Origin: Acidobacteriota bacterium
GTDB taxonomy: Bacteria; Acidobacteriota; Polarisedimenticolia; J045
NCBI GenBank assembly: GCA_017994815.1
Contig: JAGOJY010000012.1
Coordinates: 1 to 64,000, forward strand
DNA: 64,000 nucleotides
Direction of reading: 5' to 3'
The notes below the pieces were generated by a model. It saw only the letters and a program-made list of their open reading frames with translations. It was not told the origin of the DNA and ran no database searches. The position numbers were made by a program, and so were the translations under genes. Below, piece by piece: positions 9,293-16,438 of the stretch. Position 1 is the stretch's first letter, and every line of letters starts with the position of its first letter.

Positions 9293-10021
9293 TCAGACCC
9301 GCTGCACGCGCCCGAGCTCGTCGATCTGCCGCTCGACCACTTCCGGCTTCTCGTCGCGCGCGGCCCCGACTCCCTCGTCGAGCGCGCGCATGATGCCCAG
9401 CAGGCGGTGGAACGGGATCGCCAGGACGAGATCACCGTCGGCGAAATGCGCGAGCCGGCGCGCGCCGAAGTCGAGCAGGGTCAGGCCGATTTCCCCAGTC
9501 ACGACCGGGTAGGCGATCGCCGTGCGGCACGCCGGGCCGGCCAGCTCCGCCTTGAGCGAGCCGCCCTCCCAGTAGTTGGCGAAGCCGACGAGCTGGTGCA
9601 GCGACCCGGGGCTGCCGAGGAACAGCACGATGTCCGGCCGCAGCTCGGCGCGGGCCAGCGGCGCGAAGACGACGTGGCTGCCCATCCCTACCGGCGCGGG
9701 CACGGCCTGCTGCGAGCGGAACAGCGCGACACGCGAGCTGTAGACCTTCTCCCGCTCGACGAGGAACGTGACCAGCCGCTCGTGGTTCTCGGGAGCCATC
9801 TGGCCCAGCCCGAGGCTGACGAGCCCGCCGGGACAGCCGCAGGTCTCGACGCTGATCGTGCAGCGTTCGCCGTCCGCGGCGCGGCGAATGGCCTGGCAGA
9901 CGGACAGCTTGCCCTGGGGAACGGCCTCGCCCGAGAGCGCGCCGGTGAACGTCACGGCGATCGGACAGTTGGACAGTTTCAGGATCGATTGCAGACGTTC
10001 GGACCAGGTCTGCCAATGCAT
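9293..10021 (-). CDS. DUF169 family protein, first gene of the glycyl-radical operon
   Basis: A 242-residue soluble protein of the DUF169 family, recognised by NCPIAVTFTG, the Cys-rich stretch CQAIRRAADGE ... CGCPGGLVSLGLG and the downstream VFAPLARAELRPDIVLFLGSP. The conserved cysteines suggest metal or cluster binding; no reaction is established that I can name. GAGGAGG lies 6-12 bases upstream of the ATG. Its position as the leading gene of the dehydratase/activase operon is the main clue: it may support the radical enzyme or its metabolite, but this is inference. A strong palindrome lies 21 bases upstream. Confidence 0.8.
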   Translation of the reverse strand: MHWQTWSERLQSILKLSNCPIAVTFTGALSGEAVPQGKLSVCQAIRRAADGERCTISVETCGCPGGLVSLGLGQMAPENHERLVTFLVEREKVYSSRVALFRSQQAVPAPVGMGSHVVFAPLARAELRPDIVLFLGSPGSLHQLVGFANYWEGGSLKAELAGPACRTAIAYPVVTGEIGLTLLDFGARRLAHFADGDLVLAIPFHRLLGIMRALDEGVGAARDEKPEVVERQIDELGRVQRV

Positions 10022-10041
10022 GCGGCCTCCTCATCGGGGAC

Positions 10042-10082
10042 AGTCCACCCTTGCACCTGCCCGATCGGTGCAAGGGTGGACT
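10042..10082. repeat. 16-bp perfect palindrome upstream of the DUF169 gene
   Basis: Arms AGTCCACCCTTGCACC / GGTGCAAGGGTGGACT around a 9-base loop, flanked by GGGGA on one side and CCCCC on the other, so pairing can continue past a small internal mismatch. Lying just 5' of the operon's ribosome site, it could be an operator, a leader hairpin, or a REP-type element; the flanking GGGGACAG resembles ends I associate with REP/RAYT sequences. Confidence 0.85.
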
Positions 10083-10261
10083 CCCCCGTTTCCGCAGGTC
10101 AAGCGGCGACAGCGGCATCATCGATGTGCTGGCGGCAGCCGGCGCGGTTTCGTTGGGGCCGGCGCAGCCGGCCGGCACGCGAGGCGATCCGTGTCACCGG
10201 ACAACGACGCCGATATTGCGCCATCGCAGGGCCGTCACGGCCGGGCCGCCTGCGGCGGTCG

Positions 10262-10720
10262 CTACGAAATCGAGGTGCGGAAGCTGAGGAGAAACGGCAG
10301 CGCCTCGCGGAAGCGGAACCGCAGCAGCGTCCGGGCCCACGCTCGGCCTGCGTCGTCGAAGATCTCGCCGGGGAGCGTGGTCCAGGTGCGCGCCGGGTGC
10401 AGGTGCCGGATTCCTTTCTGGCCCTTGAACCAGTAGCGGCGCCCGTCGTCCGCGGTGAACTGGAATTCGTAGCGGATGAACCTCTCGACGAACGGCTTGA
10501 AGACCATGAAGCCTTCGATCGGCGCACGGCCGGCGAGGCCCTCGGCCTCGACCCAGCCGGTCCCCTCGCCGCGCCTGTCGTGGAGCGAGCCGATCACGTC
10601 CGGGTAGCGCCCGTTCCAGTGGAAATCGAAGCGCCGCCGCTGCCCGGCAGCAGGTCCCTCGAAAACCTCGTAGTGGCCGTACATGTTCTCGGTGAAGCGC
10701 AGCCCGAGCTTCCTGGCCAT
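10262..10720 (-). CDS. Hypothetical protein, possible accessory to the neighbouring SDR
   Basis: A 152-residue soluble protein with no signal peptide or membrane segment. It begins with LGLRFTENMYGHYEVFEGP and contains many aromatic/basic strands (RRRFDFHWNGRYPDV, YRYWFKGQKG-like YWFKGQKGIRHLHPARTWTTL). I recall similar FTExMxG-type modules attached to GMC or cholesterol-oxidase-like proteins, but this is weak. GGAGG lies about 10 bases upstream. It follows the SDR gene by 33 bases on the same strand, so the two are probably one transcript and may act on the same, perhaps lipid-like, substrate. Confidence 0.6.
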   Translation of the reverse strand: MARKLGLRFTENMYGHYEVFEGPAAGQRRRFDFHWNGRYPDVIGSLHDRRGEGTGWVEAEGLAGRAPIEGFMVFKPFVERFIRYEFQFTADDGRRYWFKGQKGIRHLHPARTWTTLPGEIFDDAGRAWARTLLRFRFREALPFLLSFRTSIS

Positions 10721-10753
10721 GCAGCGGGTCCTCCGGGTGTCAGGCTGAGCGAC

Positions 10754-11548
10754 TCACGATCGGGCCCCGCCGACGAACTTGCCGGCGGTCCAGACGATGA
10801 CGCTCCGCGGCAGGAACCGCAACAGAAACAAGGTCAGCGCGTTCGCCGCGCCGACCACGACGTTGCGGCGGCCGCGGAACAGGCCACGCAGGCCGACGCG
10901 CGCGACGTGGTCCGGCGAGGCCATCGTCGCGCGGATCAGGAACGCCGGCTGCTTCTGCCCGGCGGTCTCCCACCAACTCGTCCGCGCCGAGCCGGGCACC
11001 ACGCAGCAGACCTGCACGCCGGCCGGCCCCAGCTCGTGCCCCAACGCCTCGCTGAGGCTGAGGACGTACGCCTTCGCGGCGCCGTAGGTCGCGAACTGCG
11101 GGACCGGCGTGTACGCCACGAACGAGGACACGTTGAGGATGTAGCCGCGGCCACGTTCGCGCATCGCGCGGCCAAAGCGCTGCGCGAGTTCCGTCAGGCT
11201 GAGCATGTTGAGCTGCAGCTCCGCGGCGACATCGTCCCACGGGCGGTCGACCAGCGCGCCGAAGCGGCCCACGCCGGCGTTGTTGACCAGGATGTCGATC
11301 GGCCGGTTCGCCGCCTCGGTCTGCTCGAACAGCGACCGGCACCCGCCGGGCTGCCCCAGATCGGCGGCGATCCAGGTGACTTCGCCCGCGCCGCCGGCCC
11401 CGAGTTCCGCCGCCAGCGACCGCAGCTTGTCCTCGTTGCGACCGGTGAGCAGGAGGCTTGCCCCGCGCGCGGCGAGTTGGCGCGCGAAGGCGCCGCCGAT
11501 GCCCCCGCTCGCCCCGGTGACCAGCGCCCGTTTCCCGTGCAGATCCAT
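10754..11548 (-). CDS. Short-chain dehydrogenase/reductase
   Basis: A 264-residue classical SDR. The cofactor site is TGASGGIG (residues 10-17), followed by NNAGVGRFG, catalytic Ser in LNVSSFVAYTP and YGAAKAYVLSLSEAL carrying YxxxK. The arginine in LLTGRNEDKL after the second strand suggests NADP(H). The C-terminus is hydrophobic (LTLFLLRFLPRSVIVWTAGK), which is usual in DltE/YqjQ-like SDRs that associate with membranes. Substrate unknown. It heads a two-gene unit with the 152-residue protein, transcribed divergently from the protease-like gene. Confidence 0.9.
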   Translation of the reverse strand: MDLHGKRALVTGASGGIGGAFARQLAARGASLLLTGRNEDKLRSLAAELGAGGAGEVTWIAADLGQPGGCRSLFEQTEAANRPIDILVNNAGVGRFGALVDRPWDDVAAELQLNMLSLTELAQRFGRAMRERGRGYILNVSSFVAYTPVPQFATYGAAKAYVLSLSEALGHELGPAGVQVCCVVPGSARTSWWETAGQKQPAFLIRATMASPDHVARVGLRGLFRGRRNVVVGAANALTLFLLRFLPRSVIVWTAGKFVGGARS

Positions 11549-11707
11549 GGGCCCATATATGCCAGCCGCACGGCGGCAGGGTCAACCGTCGGGATCTCGT
11601 CGCGCCATCACGATTCGGGAACCAGGGCACCCGGCGCCCGGCGGCCGATCGGGGCGTTACCGGTGGACGGCGTGGGGATGCGGCGCGCGCGCGGCGCCGT
11701 GGACGCG

Positions 11708-11725
11708 CGGCACACCCGTTGCATG
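11708..11725 (+). promoter_or_regulatory. Sigma-54 (-24/-12) promoter candidate
   Basis: CGGCACACCCGTTGCA fits the -24/-12 consensus TGGCACG-N4-TTGCA. The invariant GG (11709-11710) and GC (11721-11722) are separated by the required 10 bases. Transcription would start near 11734, about 40 bases before the ATG of the protease-like gene. A sigma-54 activator is encoded at 32164-34098, but no link between the two is shown. Confidence 0.6.
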
Positions 11726-11773
11726 CACAACAGCAGTCACACGGTTCCGGGGTTACCCGAGGAGGGCTCAGCC

Positions 11774-12367
11774 ATGACGACCCCATCCCCTCGTCCGGAG
11801 ACCAGCGCCGCAGCGCCGTCCTGCAACGCGCGCCCGTGGCTCCCGTCCCCCTCCGGACTGCTTGTCGTTGGCCTCGGCAATGTCCTGCTGCAGGACGATG
11901 GCGTCGGCGTGCACGCCGTGCGCGCCCTCGCGGCCTCTCCCGAGCGCGGCATCGCGCCCGTCGAGGTCGGCACCGAGGTTCTCGACAGGCTGGACCTGTT
12001 CGAGCACGCGCCGCGGATCGTGGCCATCGATGCCCTTCCCACGGGAGAGAGGCCGGGGACCGTGCACGTGCTCAAGGTGCGCGACCTCGACCCGGAGACC
12101 GGGCGGCCGACGCTGGACGAACTGTCGGTCGCGTCCGCGCTCCGCGGGATCCGCCGCGGCGGAATGGCCGAGATCGTCCTGGTCGGCGTCGTGCCGCGCG
12201 CGCTCGGTCCGCAGGTCGGCTTGAGCGCCCCCGTGCGCGAGGCGCTGCCGCGGGTGCTGTCGATCGTGCGGCGAATCGCGCGCGGGCAGTGGCCGGACCT
12301 GCCGATCCCGACGCCGGCCTACCTGCCGGACTGGCCGGTCGCGAGCGGCGCACTTAGCGTCCGTTAG
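11774..12367 (+). CDS. Hydrogenase maturation protease family (M52) protein
   Basis: A 197-residue homologue of HyaD/HybD/HycI, the endopeptidases that clip the C-terminal tail of NiFe-hydrogenase large subunits after nickel insertion. It has the family start LLVVGLGNVLLQDDGVGVHAV, with Asp in place of the usual nickel-binding Glu, and a second acid in IVAIDALPTG (D86). The usual histidine is not evident in the corresponding segment (TLDELSVASAL), so nickel sensing may be altered. There is a ~28-residue N-terminal extension and a Pro-rich tail. GGAGGG precedes the ATG by 8 bases. No hydrogenase genes occur in the window, so its target is unknown; expression is probably sigma-54 dependent. Confidence 0.75.
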   Translation: MTTPSPRPETSAAAPSCNARPWLPSPSGLLVVGLGNVLLQDDGVGVHAVRALAASPERGIAPVEVGTEVLDRLDLFEHAPRIVAIDALPTGERPGTVHVLKVRDLDPETGRPTLDELSVASALRGIRRGGMAEIVLVGVVPRALGPQVGLSAPVREALPRVLSIVRRIARGQWPDLPIPTPAYLPDWPVASGALSVR

Positions 12368-12460
12368 TCGGCGGGGTCCCCGGGTTCGAAGCCGGGTGTC
12401 GGCTTTGGCGACCCGTTTCCGATCTCCAGGGTGAGCGCACCTGCGCTCCGTGGAGATTCG

Positions 12461-15400
12461 ATGCGCCGGTTCGCCATCGCCTGCCTGTTCGCCTTGTTGG
12501 TCCCGCTGCCGGCCCTCGCGGAGCCCCCGCTCCCGGACCTCGCCGGGGCCAGCGAGTACTTGGTCGCGAGCGACGGGGGGCGTGGGCTGCAGGCGCCGAA
12601 CCGGGCGCAGGGTTTCCGCACGTATTTCGAAGCGGGCGGCATCCGCGTCGTGCCGCGCGTCGCGGGCGAACCGGGCTGGAGCTGGACGCTCGCGCTGCGC
12701 GGCCTCGGGCGGACCGGCGCGGTCGCGCCCGTCGCGCCGGCGCGCGTGCACGCGGAGGGGGCGCGCGTCGAGTACGCGCGCGGCGCGCTCACCGAGTGGT
12801 TCGTCAACGGGCCGGACGGGCTCGAGCACGGTTTCACGCTGCGGGAGCGTCCCGCGGGCGAGGGCGCGGAAGTGGTGGTGGACCTGGCGCTGGGCGGCAC
12901 GCTGCACCCGCGCTTGAGTCCCGATGGCCAGGCGATCGACTTCGCGGCGCAAGGCGGCGGCTTCGTGCTGCGCTACGCGAGTCTCGCGGTGACCGACGCT
13001 GCCGGCCGCGTCCTGCCCTCGCGCATGGCAGGCCTGGCGCTCGGCGACGGCACGGGCGTCGGCCTGATCTTCGACGACCGCGACGCGGTCTACCCGGTCA
13101 CGGTGGATCCTCTGGCAACGACCGCGTCCTGGAGCGGCGAGTCGAACCAGGTTTCGGGCTGGTTCGGTTACGCCGTGGCCACGGCGGGCGACGTCAATGG
13201 TGATGGCTACAGCGACGCGATCGTCGGCGCGCCGGCGTTCGACAACGGCCAGGGGGACGAAGGCCGGGCGTTCGTGTTCCTCGGCGGCGCGTCGGGCCTC
13301 GCGGCGACGGCGGCCTGGACCGCGGAGCGCGACCAATCCAACGCGCTGTTCGCCTCGTCCGTGGCCGCCGCGGGCGATGTCAACGGCGACGGCTACGACG
13401 ACGTCATCGTCGGCGCCTCCGCCTGGTCGAACGGCGAATTCTACGAAGGGGCCGCCTTCCTCTACCTCGGTTCCCCCGCGGGGCTGCAGGCCTCGCCGGC
13501 CTGGCAGGTCGAGGCGAACCAGGTCTTTGCCCAGCTCGGCTGCTCGGTCGCCGGGGCTGGCGACGTCAACGCCGACGGGTTCGCGGACGTGATCGTCGGG
13601 GCGAACGGTTACGACTCCAACAAGGGCGCCGCCTTCCTGTACCACGGCGGCCCCGCGGGGCTTTCGACCACCGTGGCGCGTGTCCTGCAGCCGACGAGCA
13701 CCAGCAGCCAGTTCGGCGTTTCGGTGGCGACCGCCGGCGACGTCAACGCGGACGGATTCGCGGACGTGATCGTCGGGGCCAATTTCCATTCGAACCCTTC
13801 GTTCAACGAGGGCGCCGCGTTCGTCTACCTCGGCTCGCCCGCGGGCGTCGCGGCGGCGCCGGCCTGGACCGGCGAGGCGAATTCCCCCGGCGCCGCGTTC
13901 GGCACGTCGGTCTCGACTGCCGGTGACGTGGACGGCGACGGCTACGCCGACGTTCTCGTCGGCGCGCCGGAGTTCGACAACGGGCAGAGCAACGAGGGCC
14001 GGGTCTTCCTCTACTACGGAAACGCCGCGGCCAACCTGAATGCCCGCGCGCCGTGGACCTTCGAGATCGACGAAGCCGATGCGTACCTCGGGCAGTCGGT
14101 GGCCGCGGCGGGGGACGTCAACGGCGACGGCCGGCCGGACTTCGCCGTCGGCGCGCCGCGCAGCAACTACGGCGCCGAGAACGCCGGGCGCGCGTACGTC
14201 TTCCTGGGCACGCCGGGGGGCGTCGCGGCCGCGCCCGGATGGGAGTTCGGCATCGGACCCGGAAGTCAGTCCTTCGGCGAGTTCGGCGCCGCGGTCGCGA
14301 CCGCGGGCGACGTCAACGGCGACGGCTTCTCGGACGTGCTGGTCGGCGGCTACAAGTACGACAACCCGGAGTGGGACGAAGGACGCGCGTGGGTCTACCT
14401 CGGTTCCGCGTCGAAGCCGGACCCGGCCGGCGAAGTCATCCTGCCGACCTGGACGTCGTCGAACATCGACGTGTTCGGGCAGTCGGTCGCCTCCGGCGAC
14501 ATGGATGGCGATGGCCGGCCGGATCTCATCATCGGCGCGCCGAACTTTTCGGATCCGCTGCTGAACGCCGGCCGCGTGTGCGTGTACTTCGGCGGGCCCC
14601 GGCCGACGTGGTGCGCCACGGGCGACGACGCGGGCGGCTCTCTCGGTGCTTCCGTCGAGAACGCCGGGGACGTGAACGGCGACGGCTACGACGATCTCAT
14701 CGCCGGCGCGCACCTGTACGACGACTCCGACGGCCGCGCGTTCGTCTGGTGGGGCGGTCCGGACGGGCTGCCGGACACCCCGGGCTGGGATTTTTCGCTG
14801 CCCGGGGCCGCCGCCCTCGTCGGCTCCTCGGTCGCGGGCGCCGGCGACGTCAACGGCGACGGATTCGGCGACGTGATCGTGGGCGCGCGCTCCTTCGGCC
14901 ACCCGGAACCGGAAGAGGGCGGCGCGTTCGTATTCCTCGGCTCGCCGGCCGGTCTGCAGCGCGAGCCGTTCGCCACCATCGAAGCCGATCAGCCCGGCGC
15001 GCTGCTCGGAAGCGTGGCGGGCGCCGGCGACGTGAACGGCGACGGCTTCTCGGACGTCATCGTGGGAGCCGAGAAGTTCGCCAACGTCGAGGCCGCGGAA
15101 GGCCGCGCCTTCGTCTACCTCGGCGGGCCGACGGCGCTGACCCCGTCGTGGACGGCCGAACCGAATGCCGTCGATGCGCGGTTCGGCCGCACGGTGGCCG
15201 GGGCCGGCGACGTGAACGGGGATGGCCACGCCGACGTGGCGGTCGGGGCGCCGTGGTTCACGGCAGCCACGTCCCGTGTCGGCCGCGTGTACATCTACCA
15301 CGGGTCGGCCACGGGGCTCGCCCCGGCCCCGGCGACGATCCTCCAGGGCAGCTCGTTCCAGTTCGGCGGCGCGGTCGCGAGCGCCGGCGACGTCGATGCC

Positions 15401-16438
15401 GACGGGTACTCCGATCTGGCGGTCCAGGTCACGTCCGCCTACCCGAGCGAGATCGCGCTCTACCGCGGTTCGGCGGCGGGGATCGTCCCGCAGAAGTACT
15501 GGTCGCGGGTCGAGGTCCCGGGCGAGGGCCTGCTCGGCCTGGACTTTGCCGTGACCGACGTCGACAACGACGGGTTCACGGACGTGGTGTCCGGCACGGG
15601 ATTCGAACGCGTGCTGGTGTTCAGGGGGAACGCCGAGAGCGGCGGCCCGCCGCGCCGCGCGCACTTCTCGCGCCAGCTGCGCGTCGCGGCTCCCGGCCCG
15701 CTGGCGCTGCGGGACGAGTCCGATTCGGCCACGGAGTTCCGGCTGTCGATCGCGGGCGGGACGCCCGCCGGCCGCGGGCGGGTCCGGCTCGAGTGGGAGG
15801 CGCAGCCGGCCGCCGCCCCGTCTTCCGGCGCGGCCCTCGGGCGCGGCGCGGTCGTGCGGACCCCGGCACCGCCGGCGCGCGACGCGGCGCTTTTCGAAAC
15901 GGTCACCAGCCCTTTCGCCGGCGTGCCGCTGCGCTGGCGCGCGCGGATCGCCAGCACCGACCCGCTGTTCCCGCACACGACGTGGTTCTCGGTTCCGGCG
16001 CGCTCGATCGGCGAGGCGAAGCTCCGGCTCGCGAGCTGCTTCGATGCCGACGGCGATGGTCACGGGCCCGGGTACGACGGATTCTGCGCGCAGGCCGACG
16101 ACTGCAACGACCTCGATGCGAGCGCATGGACCGCGCCGGGCGAGGTGCGCGACGTCCGGTTCGCCTCGCGCAGCGAACTGACCTGGTCCCCGCCTTTCGA
16201 CGCGGGCAGCTCCGCGGCCCCGTCCTACGACACGCTGCGCGCGGCGGATCCGCGTGACTTCACGTCGGCGCTGTGCCTCGAGTCGAACGGCAGCGACACG
16301 TCGTCGGCGGTCCCGGAAGTTCCCGATCCCGGCGCCACGTTCTCTTACCTCGTGCGGGCGCGGGGCGCTTGCCCCGCCGCCGGCACGCTCGGCCACGACA
16401 GCGACGGCGCGGAGCGCTCCGGCACGGCCTGCCCCTGA
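12461..16438 (+). CDS. Secreted FG-GAP (integrin-alpha-like) repeat protein with C-terminal LTW/LVRA module
   Basis: A 1325-residue secreted protein: signal peptide (MRRFAIACLFALLVPLPALA), an N-terminal ~200-residue all-beta region, then 14 FG-GAP/VCBS units with the Ca-binding signature AGDVNGDGYSDAIVGAP. These predict a seven-bladed-type beta-propeller array. After about residue 1090 come a beta-rich region, a DADGDGHGPGYDG ... DDCNDLD metal-binding stretch and a terminal ~100-residue fibronectin-like module (ELTWSPPFDAG, FSYLVRARGACP, GTLGHDSDGAERSGTACP). A related module ends the 47695-51417 protein. The start at 12461 is favoured by the signal peptide and GGAG at 12452-12455; GTG 12431 is in frame. 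The last 94 bases overlap the convergent sulfatase gene. Confidence 0.85.
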   Translation: MRRFAIACLFALLVPLPALAEPPLPDLAGASEYLVASDGGRGLQAPNRAQGFRTYFEAGGIRVVPRVAGEPGWSWTLALRGLGRTGAVAPVAPARVHAEGARVEYARGALTEWFVNGPDGLEHGFTLRERPAGEGAEVVVDLALGGTLHPRLSPDGQAIDFAAQGGGFVLRYASLAVTDAAGRVLPSRMAGLALGDGTGVGLIFDDRDAVYPVTVDPLATTASWSGESNQVSGWFGYAVATAGDVNGDGYSDAIVGAPAFDNGQGDEGRAFVFLGGASGLAATAAWTAERDQSNALFASSVAAAGDVNGDGYDDVIVGASAWSNGEFYEGAAFLYLGSPAGLQASPAWQVEANQVFAQLGCSVAGAGDVNADGFADVIVGANGYDSNKGAAFLYHGGPAGLSTTVARVLQPTSTSSQFGVSVATAGDVNADGFADVIVGANFHSNPSFNEGAAFVYLGSPAGVAAAPAWTGEANSPGAAFGTSVSTAGDVDGDGYADVLVGAPEFDNGQSNEGRVFLYYGNAAANLNARAPWTFEIDEADAYLGQSVAAAGDVNGDGRPDFAVGAPRSNYGAENAGRAYVFLGTPGGVAAAPGWEFGIGPGSQSFGEFGAAVATAGDVNGDGFSDVLVGGYKYDNPEWDEGRAWVYLGSASKPDPAGEVILPTWTSSNIDVFGQSVASGDMDGDGRPDLIIGAPNFSDPLLNAGRVCVYFGGPRPTWCATGDDAGGSLGASVENAGDVNGDGYDDLIAGAHLYDDSDGRAFVWWGGPDGLPDTPGWDFSLPGAAALVGSSVAGAGDVNGDGFGDVIVGARSFGHPEPEEGGAFVFLGSPAGLQREPFATIEADQPGALLGSVAGAGDVNGDGFSDVIVGAEKFANVEAAEGRAFVYLGGPTALTPSWTAEPNAVDARFGRTVAGAGDVNGDGHADVAVGAPWFTAATSRVGRVYIYHGSATGLAPAPATILQGSSFQFGGAVASAGDVDADGYSDLAVQVTSAYPSEIALYRGSAAGIVPQKYWSRVEVPGEGLLGLDFAVTDVDNDGFTDVVSGTGFERVLVFRGNAESGGPPRRAHFSRQLRVAAPGPLALRDESDSATEFRLSIAGGTPAGRGRVRLEWEAQPAAAPSSGAALGRGAVVRTPAPPARDAALFETVTSPFAGVPLRWRARIASTDPLFPHTTWFSVPARSIGEAKLRLASCFDADGDGHGPGYDGFCAQADDCNDLDASAWTAPGEVRDVRFASRSELTWSPPFDAGSSAAPSYDTLRAADPRDFTSALCLESNGSDTSSAVPEVPDPGATFSYLVRARGACPAAGTLGHDSDGAERSGTACP

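Noticed and set aside
12378..12396. CCCCGGGTTCGAAGCCGGG resembling a tRNA T-arm
   Set aside because: The loop is 8 bases instead of 7, and no acceptor, D or anticodon arms can be built around it in the 90-base gap.
11768..16396. 1542-residue open frame antisense to the FG-GAP gene
   Set aside because: The repetitive protein pattern (AVDVAGARDRAAE-like) mirrors the FG-GAP repeats on the plus strand; no start context or family match.
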